Assembly: GCA_022843175.1 (NCBI GenBank)
Contig: JALHOE010000005.1
Coordinates: 41,885-105,884, forward strand
From: Deltaproteobacteria bacterium
Lineage (GTDB): Bacteria; Myxococcota_A; Polyangia; Polyangiales; JADJMO01
Direction of reading: 5' to 3'
DNA: 64,000 nt
In this document: piece after piece, positions 29,501 to 36,786 of the stretch
Position numbering within the stretch: the first letter of the stretch is position 1
Layout: each line of letters opens with the position of its first letter
Notes under the pieces: model-generated
Told to the model about the DNA's origin: nothing
What the model saw: only the letters and a program-made list of their open reading frames with translations
Database searches by the model: none
Position numbers and translations under genes: made by a program

Positions 29501-31996
29501 CGGCGGATCGAAATCGCGACCGAGCCGTCGGCGCGCACCGATCTCCGGCGTCGCCTCGCCGAGGTGCAGATCCGTCACTTCGGGCAGAAGCGCGAGGGCC
29601 TCGCGACCCTCCGCTCCGCGCTCGAGGAAGTGCCCGATCACCCTGGCGCCGGCGAGACGCTCGAGAGCCTGCTCGACGATCCCGATCTGTTCGAGGAGGC
29701 CGCCGAGGCGCTCGAGCCGGTCTATCGAGCGGCCAACGACCATCACAAGCTCGCCGCGCTGTTCGAGCGCAAGATCGATCGCGCGCCCCCGCGCGATCGC
29801 ACGCGCCTGCGGCTCGACCTCGCGCGTGTCCTCGAGGACCGCGCGAACGATCCCAAGGCGGCGCAGCGGCAGGTGGAGCGCGCGCTCCGCGACGACCCGA
29901 GCGAGCCCGAGCCGCTCACCGAGCTCGAGCGCCTGCTCCCGATCACCGGCGAGTGGCAAGAGGCGTCCGCCGTCCTCTCGAAGACGCTCGAGGACAGCGC
30001 CGAGCTCTCGCGCGATCTGGTGCGCGATCTCTGGTCGAAGATCGCGGGCTGGCGACGCGAACACCTCAAGGACGACCGCGGCGCAGAGGAGGCCTACCAA
30101 AAGGCCCTGGCGAGCGATCCCGAGAACGTCGAGATCCTCCGCACCATCGAGGGCCTGCAGCGCGCCCCCGGCCGCGAGCGCGATCTTGTCGCCACGCTTC
30201 GCCGGCGGGCGAAGCTCGAGGGCGCCCTCGAGGAGAAGCGCGTGCTGCTGCGCGAGGCGCACGCGCTCGCTCACAGCGCGCTGCCCGAGCCCGGTCTCGG
30301 CGAGGAGATCCTTCGCGAGCTCCTCGAAGAGGACGAGGCCAACGCGTGGGCTCTCGAAGAGCTCACCAAGACCCGCGCGGCCGCCAAGGGCTGGGAAGAG
30401 GTCTTCGGGCTCCTCATGCGCCGCGCCGAGCTGGCGACCCACGCCGGAGAGCAGACCGAGCTCCGTCACGAGGCCGCGCGCGTCGCCAAGGTGGAGCTGA
30501 AGAACGCCCCGCAGGCGATCGAGCTGTATCGCGAGCTGCTCGAGGGCTCCGACGGCGGCGCGTCCGACGAGGTCGCCGTTCGCGAGCTCTCCGAGCTGTA
30601 CGCGGAGCACAAGCGCTTCGACGACCTGTCCGAGCTCCTCACCCGCCGCATCGACCACGCGCACACGCCGGGAGACCGCGGGCGGCTTCGCCTCGAGCTC
30701 GCCGCGCTCCAGCGCGACCAGCTCGGCAAGTCCGAGGACGCGATCGAGACGCTCCGCGCGGTCGTCGACGAGGATCCGGGCAACACCGACGCCATCCTCG
30801 AGCTCGGCAAGCTCTACGAGTCGCTCGGCCGTCACGAGGACCTCGCCGAGTTGCTCACCAAGCAGGTCGAGCGGGCCAAGGACGCCGGCGATCGCGAGCA
30901 GGAGCTTTCGCTGCGCGTCCGCCTCGGCGAGCTCTACGGCGACCGCTTGAGCGACATGTCGCGCGCGATCGCCACCTACGAGGGCGTCCTCGAGCGCGAT
31001 CCGAAGCACATCCGTGCGCTCTCCTCGCTCGTCGCGATCCACGCGATGAAGGGCGACCGCGACAAGCAGGCCGAGGTCCTCTCGCGCCTCGTCGACGAGA
31101 CGACGGGCGAGGACGGCGCCAAGCTGGCCCTCGACCTCGCGCGCCTCCGCGCCGAGCTCAAGGACGACGCGGGTCGTGAGCGCGCGCTCCGTCGCGCGCT
31201 CGATCTCGCCGACCAGGCCAAGAGCGCCGAGCTCGCCGGCAAGGCGCGCAAGGAGCTCCGCCAGCACTACCAGCGCACCAGCGCCTGGAGCGATCTCGCT
31301 GCGATCCTCGTCACCGAGGCCGACCTCGAGGAGGATCCGCAGGTCAAGGCGGCGCACCTCCGCGAGGCCGCCGAGATTCACCTGCAGAAGCGCGAGTCGC
31401 CGTCCGAGGCCGCGACGCTCCTCGAGCGCGCGACCGAGCTGATGCCCGAGGACCGGCCGCTCCTCCTCTTGCTCTGCGACGCCCTCTCGGCGAGCGGGCG
31501 AGGCAAAGAGGCTGCCGACGTCCTCCGCAAGGTCATCGAGTCGTTCGGCGGCAAGCGGAGCAAGGAGCTCGCCGTCTACCACCACCGCCTCGCGCGCGCC
31601 CTCGACGCGCAGGGCGAGCGCACCGCGGCGCTGCAGGAGTTCGATCTCGCCTTCAAGATCGATCCCGGCAACATCATCGTGCTCCGCGATCTGGGCAAGC
31701 TCGCCCTCGACGTCGGCGACCTCGAGCGCGCGCAGAAGACCTTCCGCGCGCTGCTCCTGCAGAAGCTCGACGCCCAGAGCGGCATCAGCAAGGGCGAGGT
31801 GTTCTTCTACCTCGGCGAGATCAGCGACAAGCAGGGCGACAAGGCCAAGGCGCTGCAGATGTTCGAGCGCGCGGTCGAGACCGACGCGTCGCTCACGCGG
31901 GCCCGCGAGCGCGCGACCGAGCTCAAGGCCTCGGGTGTGAGCGGGTCGTCGATGCGCCCGTCGATCCCGCCCCGCAAGCCCGACGACGCGTCCTGA
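20588..31996 (+). CDS. Giant TPR-repeat protein (3,802 residues)
   Basis: A single open frame of 11.4 kb. ATG 20588 with GGAG 5 nt upstream is preferred over the GTG at 20555. The whole protein is a chain of degenerate tetratricopeptide-like helix pairs, about 35-40 residues each, recognisable by recurring YE-x-x-L, LY-x-x-x-G/E, DP-x-x-x-A-x-x-x-L and LA-x-x-L-x-R patterns; I estimate on the order of a hundred units. There is no signal peptide or TM, so it should be cytoplasmic. The C-terminus ends in a Pro/Ser-rich tail (RPSIPPRKPDD). Such a solenoid would form a very long superhelical scaffold. The strongly Arg/Glu-rich composition and GC-rich third positions leave the opposite strand open too; that antisense ORF is not a gene. 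Confidence 0.9.
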   Translation: MSEQTIRRALGKLQDDPEHEPAWAELQDAVLDPAAAGMDNESLQALLESAREEHAGRHEFEAVARMLELEILLLEGNAREVALQYELVRVLNEVLDDTKRAIPALERLAKLRPDDSRVQKKIAAIHEERARWPELLKEMMEAADRLEGNPQAQAGILYTAAQTAYRYGLEGSPDEVVATRGVIVERLEEALELAPDRRETALLLERLYREQQEWEKAARVLEKIALESPERETRLAAYIRLARIAIRKLKDEARGARAYERVLELQPGQDEAMSFLVDHFSKHEQWDFLVAVYEDALKARLRAGKEQEINFQIAMINWRMRNKPEAAEPYFEKIRRTEPAHPAMLTFFREFLPGRNEQARLVQILTEAQRAMPEQDRPSVATELAKLSEETQGAGKAIEHWRSVLRNDPHNEEARDSLKRLYYRTEAWPAIIDLLRHQLDRLPATDSARVGLLREIVGLHRDKTKQDTALVPILNQLVHLDPNDVEAVREQVRIYESLNRPRDLVTAQTRLAELEPNSASRAELWRAVARQWLEKFSNIQNAIEAYEKVLENIDGDEEATAKLRELYGKRRNFKQLYDLLSKMRARAVGDERRELGLEMAKLASERLEKGSGAIALYWNLLEEDPRAQGVLDALEKQAERDKDFAALARVYTFRVEQTTDVEAKVKLLEKLGALYESRLKDPQKTIDTWRQVLELRPGYPKAIRILREEYLAAGDFDGLTAIYSSQDDWEGLADALTTAADKAEDPALRVALSWRTAKVFVDHIKRPDRAARAYDRILSAGVGGEDEINAARALAPLLEHESAWARLPAVYEVLLKGADDDAERVRILNRLRELSAGPLADRPGAFRFAREVYTLAPTEQARIDLESAARASSAFEGYVEALRERLSRLSNAKKLEKVEERRRLQREIARVLGVELGRIDDAIAQLRAVVDKDAEDTEAVQALDRLLRENRRGDDLRALYELRLERASARDERVALLVEWAQLEEDVFSDSTRALVLYRRALELAPDDRGALRSVARLELAAGNAGGAVTVLEKERDLAVGTERAEREVDLARLYLDRLERPADALEAAVRALSINGHHPGAIDVLEQIQRDPAHARTAARHLEREYEATNAHDKQAAALELLIEGETDAAERKLLLARLAAVHREQRGDAASAFKVVLRAVSESPEDLELWDRVSDLGSIIGDPRRVADAYEGVLTSSKKLDPHIERELCERASILLEDKLSEPDAAIPYLVRILEADPADAHAFNRTKQILTARERWDDLQKMYDRAVEAAQDPIRRVDLLSEMALVFEDILDDPARAAAAYERILPIDPENETAHRALDKLYGRSQRYADLAKLLTARLERVDDEQRAILEDRLARLYLERLDRPADALVHANALLDRDIDHSDARAVVRAVLERGPGDTDESRQIRVRAAEILERVYLVRDEARELDEVTAIRLAESKDLTREDRLELLRRVSRLRDERLANDAGALEALSQLVPLDPADAEARRHLMSVGRRAGEHARVAEILGKAADAAEYAELKADILIEQASVYENLLADDARAEAVYRRILGLDEGSRAEPQRGPALKALERIYDTRGEYDKLAEILALEVEDERDPVAQRALLGRLGALREGPLADREGAIVAWKRRRDSDEADLEALEALDRLYTATGKHRELVDVLRARERLTDDAEQRRTMLRRSAETLATDLNDIDGAIIAYRTLLDDFGPERSVLAALAGLYEKSGAHRELEESLEKQLDLATDTHDRVSLLAMMGNLRIEKLDTLAGGLEAYRDALTIDPSHAQTRAALEKLLENESARAEAAALLRPLYETENANDKLLAVLEIQAKAAEPHERLDVLATAVDVAERGLNNPKRAFGLAARGLEEAASTDDVRAWLERVERLAAATGDFDDLVELLRKVEPEIVDGDARLEVTIRIADLAREHLGANDVARTYYVKALDLRGDDNRALVALEKIYETDKEWTPLLDIVRRRVEGELEPEKKTELLFKQARISEEHLKDPRGAIEALEEIADGGSPPFKALVNLERLYGEVERWDDVRSLLERQLGSAPDSPPSGGGEWRSDVELHHRIGVVAKKHLNDVDRALEEFRTALTLDSGYQATIDELESMLKDPELRARAAEILEPVYLARVDWRKVMHTLEVRLLDAQDPEERRTLLTRIAGMHEDEARDLSKALETYSRILADDPTNEDTWRELERIARSGNLKKELLAIYEAELAKVENDETTAARLAFRAGELAEQLGDAERALTLYRRAHAVEPSGRNTFDAIDRLLEPLGRADERIALYREALDHRYEDSERVALLRKVGELHRDVRKDNDAAIEALRELLEIDDRDAAALDALETLYTQTERYRDLADLLERRADGEDSPEKSAPFRLRLGRVLDERLGDAGGAVDKYEQIVQALPSHREAVEALEKMLDRADLKARVAEILRPIYEGADDWRRLIDLGEERLELAEDPAEKSGILRETARLWEDRGNDKRKAFDSIRRAWALDPEDGSLRGEIDRLGESLGDWDGVVEAYEQATAKVDDVSKPDLLRGLAELHDRRRDDPRRALDMLDRLHALDPDDLSVLDRLDKFATLLGDWPVLDRVLAKKADTAGDPAEQAADFRRLGALRRDMLEDAVRAIEAFERALDVEAESPDTLDALIALYEGREEPDPSEKLVDLYQRRVDVAPGDNDGDALRYELLMRRARRAETGTKDSREAIASLQAALSVRAGDPDAAKALERLYEQEKMWPELMEAMRLRAAVVEDPKERIALRKRIADLQARELEDPAGALEIYRQVLDESPGDEGAIASVRALGEKDEELRLTVAEILEPVLRSAERHDDLVAILELRLAAQSDAFDRSKTLQSIARVHEEGRKKPVDARDALLRAFEETPDDKVVREEIERVAALEADDEGFRAFAEALETRAGSAYDAELVRELLVTLARISEERLKNDGRAAKAIAKATEQVGDVPELLETLDRLYGRLGQHEDLGDILNRRIEIATEPSARTDLRRRLAEVQIRHFGQKREGLATLRSALEEVPDHPGAGETLESLLDDPDLFEEAAEALEPVYRAANDHHKLAALFERKIDRAPPRDRTRLRLDLARVLEDRANDPKAAQRQVERALRDDPSEPEPLTELERLLPITGEWQEASAVLSKTLEDSAELSRDLVRDLWSKIAGWRREHLKDDRGAEEAYQKALASDPENVEILRTIEGLQRAPGRERDLVATLRRRAKLEGALEEKRVLLREAHALAHSALPEPGLGEEILRELLEEDEANAWALEELTKTRAAAKGWEEVFGLLMRRAELATHAGEQTELRHEAARVAKVELKNAPQAIELYRELLEGSDGGASDEVAVRELSELYAEHKRFDDLSELLTRRIDHAHTPGDRGRLRLELAALQRDQLGKSEDAIETLRAVVDEDPGNTDAILELGKLYESLGRHEDLAELLTKQVERAKDAGDREQELSLRVRLGELYGDRLSDMSRAIATYEGVLERDPKHIRALSSLVAIHAMKGDRDKQAEVLSRLVDETTGEDGAKLALDLARLRAELKDDAGRERALRRALDLADQAKSAELAGKARKELRQHYQRTSAWSDLAAILVTEADLEEDPQVKAAHLREAAEIHLQKRESPSEAATLLERATELMPEDRPLLLLLCDALSASGRGKEAADVLRKVIESFGGKRSKELAVYHHRLARALDAQGERTAALQEFDLAFKIDPGNIIVLRDLGKLALDVGDLERAQKTFRALLLQKLDAQSGISKGEVFFYLGEISDKQGDKAKALQMFERAVETDASLTRARERATELKASGVSGSSMRPSIPPRKPDDAS

Positions 31997-32008
31997 ACCA
32001 GGTCGGGC

Positions 32009-32023
32009 GTCACGAATCGTGAC
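32009..32023. repeat. 15-bp palindrome GTCACGAATCGTGAC
   Basis: A perfect 7-bp inverted repeat with a 1-nt centre, 12 nt after the giant TPR stop and 108 nt before the next gene. Too short a stem for a strong terminator and without a T-run; it resembles an operator for a dimeric regulator. Confidence 0.5.
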
Positions 32024-32035
32024 ACCGGGAACAGC

Positions 32036-32067
32036 GCGAAATCCACGAGAATTCTCGTGGATTTCGC
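32036..32067. repeat. 32-bp perfect palindrome around AATT
   Basis: Two 16-nt arms, gcgaaatccacgagaa and its exact complement, meet without a loop at GAATTC. As RNA this would be a hairpin of about 14 bp with an AATT loop; no T-run follows on either strand. It sits between the giant TPR gene and the exported protein at 32131. It may be a transcription stop or RNA-processing hairpin for the TPR gene, or an operator of the downstream operon. Confidence 0.6.
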
Positions 32068-32130
32068 CTGGCCCGTCCCGTGCTCTATCTCGGCTCGTTC
32101 CCGGCCCCAGTGGTCGGAAGGAGAACGAAC

Positions 32131-32766
32131 ATGATCAAGTGGCTTCGTGGTTTGTTGGTCGTGGCCGCGGCTTCGGGTGCCCTCTTCGCGTTCGACGGCG
32201 ACGCCGCAGCGAAGGGCAAGGGCAAGGGTTCCAACAAGGCGCCCGCGGCCAGCGTGGACGCGAAGTTCAACCGCTGGATCGTCACGCCCCACGGCAAGAT
32301 CGGCGGCATCCTCCTCGACAACGGCGGCATCGTCCGTGTGCACCACGACGCGGTCCGCGACACGTCGCTCAAGAGCGGCGACGCGCTCCACGTCGACGGC
32401 AAGTCGAAGGACAAGACGCTGTTCCACCACGCGAAGATCACCAAGGGCACCGCGGTCGTGGTCGACGACACCGCCGCCCCGGCCAAGCCCAAGGACAAGG
32501 ACAAGAACAAGGGCGCAAAGCTCAGCGACATGACCGCGAGCTCCAAGGTCTCAACGCTCCTCGCCGGCCCCAAGGGCAAGGTCCACGCGGTGATCCTCGA
32601 CGACGGCACCGTCGCGTACGCGCCCCATCACGGCGACCTCACCACCTTCTCGCTCAAGAAGGGCGATGCGGTCACGGTCACCGGCAAGGGCGGCAACTAC
32701 GCGCTCGGGCGCGCGCTCGTGATCACGACGATCAAGCTCTCGAACGGCGACGTCAAAACCCTCTGA
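32131..32766 (+). CDS. Exported protein with two similar beta-rich domains
   Basis: ATG 32131 with GGAAGGAG 8 nt upstream is clearly better than the track start at 32080. A signal peptide (MIKWLRGLLVVAAASGALFA, cleavage near DAAA) predicts export. The mature chain is Lys-rich with two repeats: GKIGGILLDNGGIVRVHHDA and GKVHAVILDDGTVAYAPHHG, each followed by a K-x-GDA segment, joined by a linker of KPKDKDKNKG type. They look like small OB-like barrels. It lies 4 nt before the histidine kinase gene, so it is probably in the same operon and may be part of the sensed signal. Confidence 0.75.
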   Translation: MIKWLRGLLVVAAASGALFAFDGDAAAKGKGKGSNKAPAASVDAKFNRWIVTPHGKIGGILLDNGGIVRVHHDAVRDTSLKSGDALHVDGKSKDKTLFHHAKITKGTAVVVDDTAAPAKPKDKDKNKGAKLSDMTASSKVSTLLAGPKGKVHAVILDDGTVAYAPHHGDLTTFSLKKGDAVTVTGKGGNYALGRALVITTIKLSNGDVKTL

Positions 32767-32770
32767 CAGC

Positions 32771-34105
32771 ATGTCGATCCGCCGCCGGCTGCTCCTGATC
32801 GTCGCCCTCTCGGGCGTCGTCCTCACCGGGGCGGTGTTCTCGATCGTGCGCCTTGTTCAGAGCTCTGACGCGGCGCGGATCGAGGCGGCGGAGTCGATGG
32901 TCGAGGACGTGGTGCAGGCCATCGAGAAGACCGAGGACCCGCGGGCGTTCGAGCGGAGCGTGGGCGCCGCGCTCTCGGGCGCGCGTCGGGTCCTCGCCGG
33001 CTCGTGCGGTGAGCCGCTCGTCGCCCTGCGAGCGCATGGCCGCCGCGAGGGTGCGCGTCCGTCGCCGCTCCCACACGAGCACGCGGCGGTCATCGCCGAC
33101 GCGTGTCGGGAGGCCAAGGGCGAGCTTCACCGCCACCGCGCCCGCGTTCGTGGCGAGACGCTCGTCGTCGCGGTCGCGACCGACGCCCGGGGCAGGGTAT
33201 GGGCCTCGACGCCGCTCCGCGTGCGCGACGGAGGCCCCGAGCCCTGGAAGATCGCCGCGGGGCTCGGCGCCCTCGCCACCATCATCCTGTCGTTGGTGTC
33301 GCTCGACGCCATCGTCGCCCTCCGCCGCGGCGCTGGCGCGCTCGATCGTTCGCTCGACGCGCTCGGCGAAGACCTGCAAGCGCCGATCGCCGAGCCGCGC
33401 GCCGAGGAGCTCGCCCGCATCGCCTCCGGACTGCGGCGCCTCGCCGCGCGCCTCGTCGAGGCCCAGCAACGTGAGCGTGCGCTCTCCGAATCGCTCGCTC
33501 ACGAACAACGTCTCGCCGGCCTCGGCCGCGTCGCCGCCGGCGTCGCGCACGAGGTCCGCAACCCGCTCGCCGGCATGAAGCTCCGCCTCGATTTGCTGCG
33601 TCCGGACGTCACGGCCGAGCAGCGCGAGGACATCGACGCGTGCCTGTCCGAGATCGAGCGCCTCGACCGCCTGGTGCGCACCATCCTCGGCGGCGCGCGA
33701 CGCGATCCTCGGATTCAGGAGGGCGTCGCGGTGGGACCGTTGGTCGACGCGCGCGCTCCCGGAATTGCCCGCGAGGGCGACGCGACGCTCGCCACCGATC
33801 CCGATCTCCTCGGGCAGATCCTCGACAACCTGGTGCGCAACGCCAGGGAGGCGAGCGACGACGTTCGCGTCGTCGTTCGCGAGGGCGAGAAGGTGGAGAT
33901 CTCCGTCGTCGACCGCGGTCCCGGGGTCTCCGACGAGAAGGCCCTCTTCGAGCCGTTCTTCACGACCAAGGGGGAGGGGACCGGCCTCGGTCTGTTCATA
34001 TCCCGCTCGCTCGCGCACGCGCTGCGCGGGAACCTCGACTATCGTCGCGAGCACGACGAGACCCGTTTCGTGCTCACCCTGCCGCAACGCTGGAGCCAGT
34101 CATGA
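32771..34105 (+). CDS. Membrane sensor histidine kinase
   Basis: 444 residues. Two TM segments (about residues 7-27 and 156-180) enclose a periplasmic domain of about 130 residues. A HAMP-like linker follows, then the phosphoacceptor His near residue 260 in GVAHEVRNPLAGMK, the N-box NLVRNAREA, G1 DRGPGVS, and FEPFFTTKGEGTGLGLFI. The H-box and C-terminal ATPase match the NtrB-type kinases that pair with sigma54 regulators, and its gene overlaps the NtrC-like gene by ATGA. The periplasmic ligand is unknown. Confidence 0.93.
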   Translation: MSIRRRLLLIVALSGVVLTGAVFSIVRLVQSSDAARIEAAESMVEDVVQAIEKTEDPRAFERSVGAALSGARRVLAGSCGEPLVALRAHGRREGARPSPLPHEHAAVIADACREAKGELHRHRARVRGETLVVAVATDARGRVWASTPLRVRDGGPEPWKIAAGLGALATIILSLVSLDAIVALRRGAGALDRSLDALGEDLQAPIAEPRAEELARIASGLRRLAARLVEAQQRERALSESLAHEQRLAGLGRVAAGVAHEVRNPLAGMKLRLDLLRPDVTAEQREDIDACLSEIERLDRLVRTILGGARRDPRIQEGVAVGPLVDARAPGIAREGDATLATDPDLLGQILDNLVRNAREASDDVRVVVREGEKVEISVVDRGPGVSDEKALFEPFFTTKGEGTGLGLFISRSLAHALRGNLDYRREHDETRFVLTLPQRWSQS

Positions 34106-35433
34106 CGACCGTGCTGATCGTCGAGGACGAGAAGACCATTCGCGAGGGGCTGATCCGTGCGGTCGGCCGCGCCGGCCACCAGGTCGTCGCGGCGGCGACG
34201 ATCGCCGAGGCGCGCGCCTCGCTCGCCAGGGTTCCGGACTGCGTCCTGCTCGACATCCGTCTCCCGGACGGCGACGGCCTCGAGCTGCTGTCCGACATCC
34301 GGAAGCTCCACCCGCGTCTCCCGGTGATCATGGCGACGGCCTACGGCGACAGCGAACGCGCGATCGCCGCGATGCGCGCTGGTGCGTTCGAGTACATCAC
34401 CAAGCCCTTCGACCTCGAGGGCCTGCTCTCGACGGTGGCCCGCGCCGTACGTTCGAGCAACGCCGAGCCGGCGCCCCGGCAGCCCGAGACGAGCGAGCTG
34501 CCGGCGCTCATCGGCGCGAGCCCGCGCATGCTCGACGTATGGAAAGCCGTCGGCCGCGCGGCGGGCAGCGACGCGCCGGTGCTGATCACCGGTGAGAGCG
34601 GCACCGGCAAGGAGCTCGTCGCGCGCGCGATCCACGACAACGGGACCCGCGCCGACGAGCCCTTCGTCGCCATCAACCTCGCCGCGGTCCCGGCCACCCT
34701 CATCGAGTCCGAGCTGTTCGGCCACGAGAAGGGCTCGTTCACCGGCGCCGACAAGCGGCGCGAGGGGCGCTTCGAGCTCGCGGGCCACGGCACGATCTTC
34801 CTCGACGAGATCGGCGATCTCGACGTCGCGCTGCAGAGCAAGCTCCTGCGCGTCCTTCAGGAGGGCACCTTCGAGCGACTCGGCAGCGGCACCCCGATCG
34901 CGACCCACGCCCGCGTCATCTCGGCGACGTCGAAGCCGGTCGACCCGCGCACGCCGGGGGCCACGCTGCGCGAAGACCTGTTCTATCGCCTGGGCGTCAT
35001 CCGCATCGAGGTTCCGCCGCTGCGTGACCGGCGGAGCGACATCCCGCTCCTCGTCGACGGCTTCCTCCGGCGCAAGTTCCCCGGCCGCGTCGTGTCGGCC
35101 GCCGCCATGCAGAAGCTCACCGCGCACGACTGGCCCGGCAACGTTCGCGAGCTGCTGCACGTCGTCGAGCGCGCTTGCGTGATGCACCCGAGCCAGCTCC
35201 TCGACGTCGACGACTTCGACGTCGGCGCGCGCACGCTGACCCCGTCGACGTCACCCGGCTCCGACTCGCTCGATCTGCGCGCCGCGATCGAGGCGCTCGA
35301 GCGTGACTTCGTCCACCGCGCGCTCAAGCGTGCGCAGGGCAACCGCGCCGAGGCCGCGCGCCTCCTCGGCATCGCCCGCCCGCAGCTCTACGCGAAGATG
35401 AAGCAGCTCGGCATCGACCCGGACGAGTCGTGA
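34102..35433 (+). CDS. NtrC-family sigma54-dependent response regulator
   Basis: 443 residues. The receiver domain (1-120) has the phosphoacceptor in VLLDIRLPDGDG (D51) and KPFD. The AAA+ domain has Walker A GESGTGKE near 164, the sigma54-contact loop KGSFTGAD (GAFTGA variant with Ser), Walker B FLDEIGDL, and the arginine-containing RLGVIRIEVPPLRDR. A Fis-type HTH closes the protein (NRAEAARLLGIARPQLYAKMK). It should activate sigma54 promoters on phosphorylation by the adjacent kinase. Its stop abuts the convergent ChrR-like gene with no spacer. Confidence 0.95.
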   Translation: MTTVLIVEDEKTIREGLIRAVGRAGHQVVAAATIAEARASLARVPDCVLLDIRLPDGDGLELLSDIRKLHPRLPVIMATAYGDSERAIAAMRAGAFEYITKPFDLEGLLSTVARAVRSSNAEPAPRQPETSELPALIGASPRMLDVWKAVGRAAGSDAPVLITGESGTGKELVARAIHDNGTRADEPFVAINLAAVPATLIESELFGHEKGSFTGADKRREGRFELAGHGTIFLDEIGDLDVALQSKLLRVLQEGTFERLGSGTPIATHARVISATSKPVDPRTPGATLREDLFYRLGVIRIEVPPLRDRRSDIPLLVDGFLRRKFPGRVVSAAAMQKLTAHDWPGNVRELLHVVERACVMHPSQLLDVDDFDVGARTLTPSTSPGSDSLDLRAAIEALERDFVHRALKRAQGNRAEAARLLGIARPQLYAKMKQLGIDPDES

Positions 35434-36075
35434 TCAGTCGAACGAGACCGGGGTGCCCGGCGGCATCTCGATGCCCGCCGTGAGGATCACCGCCGTGACG
35501 CAGTCGCAGTCGGGGAGCACCCGGAACGAGTGCTCCGAGCCGGCTTTGGACTCGAGGGTGTCGCCGGGGTGCAGCTCTTGACCGGTCTGGTCGATGCGGA
35601 TCCCGCCCTCGAGGAACAGGTGCAGCTCGTCGCCGATGTGTCTGTGGAGTGGCCACACCATGCCCGCCGGGAAGCGGACCAGGCCGGCGTCTGCGCCCAT
35701 CGCCGCGTAGCGGGGCCCGGGGGCGAGGTGGATCATGCCGATGCCCGCCGGGTTGGGCTCCCAGGCGGCGGGCTCGTCGATCATGTCGAGCAGCGCGCGG
35801 GCGCGTTGCTCGGGGACCTCGAGGAACCGGGCGAGCGCCGCGGTGTACTGGGCGAGCCGTCCCCTTGCGTCGGCCGACGCGAGCAGCCGCGCGCGCAGGT
35901 AGCTCGGCGTCGGTTGCGCGGGCGCCGCAGCGGCGATGGCGGTGGTGGCCTCGCGGAGGGCTCGGACCTCGGCGGCGCAGGACACGCAGGCCGCGAGGTG
36001 CGCCTCGGCCTGCCGCTGCTCGCGCTCCGAGAGCAGTCCGAGCACGTGCTCGGCCGCGTCGACGTGGGCGCTCAT
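35434..36075 (-). CDS. ChrR-like anti-sigma factor (zinc finger plus cupin)
   Basis: 213 residues from ATG 36075, which overlaps the sigma stop by ATGA. The N-terminal zinc-binding anti-sigma domain has HLAACVSC (HxxxCxxC) near residue 27. The C-terminal half is a cupin with HRHIGDELHLFLEGG, a metal-binding pattern as in ChrR. In Rhodobacter sphaeroides the ChrR-sigmaE pair senses singlet oxygen; a similar oxidative or photo-oxidative input is likely here but not proven. The longer track start at 36414 lies inside the sigma gene. Confidence 0.9.
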   Translation of the reverse strand: MSAHVDAAEHVLGLLSEREQRQAEAHLAACVSCAAEVRALREATTAIAAAAPAQPTPSYLRARLLASADARGRLAQYTAALARFLEVPEQRARALLDMIDEPAAWEPNPAGIGMIHLAPGPRYAAMGADAGLVRFPAGMVWPLHRHIGDELHLFLEGGIRIDQTGQELHPGDTLESKAGSEHSFRVLPDCDCVTAVILTAGIEMPPGTPVSFD

Positions 36076-36749
36076 TGCGCTCCTCCCGGCATGGGCTCGC
36101 CGAGCCCGGCGCGCAGCTTGGCGAGCGCCGCGGCGACCCGCGATTTGACGGTGCCGATCGGCGCGTCGATGCGCTCGGCGATCTCGGCCGACGACAACCC
36201 CTCGAAGTAGCCGAGCTCGAGGACGGTGCGCTGCTCGTCGGGCAGCGCGGCGAGGGCGCGGCGGACGGCGGCTCGATCGGGGCCGAGGGTCGGATCCTCC
36301 GCCGCGGTGTCGCGCTGCTGGTGGAGCCGCTCCGGGTCCACCGCGACCACGCGGGTCGCTCCGACCGACTTCTTGCGATCGAGCGCGCGGCTTCGCAGCC
36401 GGACCAGGAGCCACGCGCGCACGGTGCCCCGCGCGGTGTCGTAGTGCGCGGCCTGACGCCAGACCTCGAGCATCACGTCGTGCACGAGGTCCTCGGACTC
36501 GCGCCGGTCGCCGAGAATGCGGGTGGCGACGGCGAGGAGCAGGGACGCGTAGCGATCGTAGAGCGCCGCGAGCGCGCCCCGATCGCCCCGGGACATCGCA
36601 GCGACGAGCTGCGCGTCCTCCCCGTTGTCGAAAGACTCCACCCCTAAGAACCTTCCGAACGAGGTCGTAGCAGCGGCGGTGGCGGGATCCAACGCAAGCA
36701 GGAGCGCCGGGAACCGGCCATGGTCTTGCGCAACGACGGACGCTTCCAT
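36072..36749 (-). CDS. ECF sigma factor partnered with the ChrR-like protein
   Basis: 225 residues from ATG 36749; the track start at 36986 lies inside the GH15 gene. Region 2: LYDRYASLLLAVATRILGD followed by SEDLVHDVMLEVWRQA. Region 4: LPDEQRTVLELGYFEGLSS ending GTVKSRVAAALAKLR. It has a roughly 50-residue N-terminal extension before region 2, some of which may be spurious (an in-frame Met at MSRGDRG is closer). The ATGA overlap with the anti-sigma gene is typical of such pairs. It follows the GH15 gene by 37 nt on the same strand. Confidence 0.93.
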   Translation of the reverse strand: MEASVVAQDHGRFPALLLALDPATAAATTSFGRFLGVESFDNGEDAQLVAAMSRGDRGALAALYDRYASLLLAVATRILGDRRESEDLVHDVMLEVWRQAAHYDTARGTVRAWLLVRLRSRALDRKKSVGATRVVAVDPERLHQQRDTAAEDPTLGPDRAAVRRALAALPDEQRTVLELGYFEGLSSAEIAERIDAPIGTVKSRVAAALAKLRAGLGEPMPGGAQ

Positions 36750-36786
36750 GGCTCCTGGCTCTATACGCGCCGCCCGGCCGTTCGGA

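Noticed and set aside
20573-31585. 3,670-residue ORF antisense to the giant TPR gene
   Set aside because: It is the complement of a very GC-rich gene with codon bias that avoids stops on that strand; the Glu/Leu/Asp/Arg/Val-only composition is an artefact, while the plus frame has a ribosome-binding site and a consistent TPR pattern.
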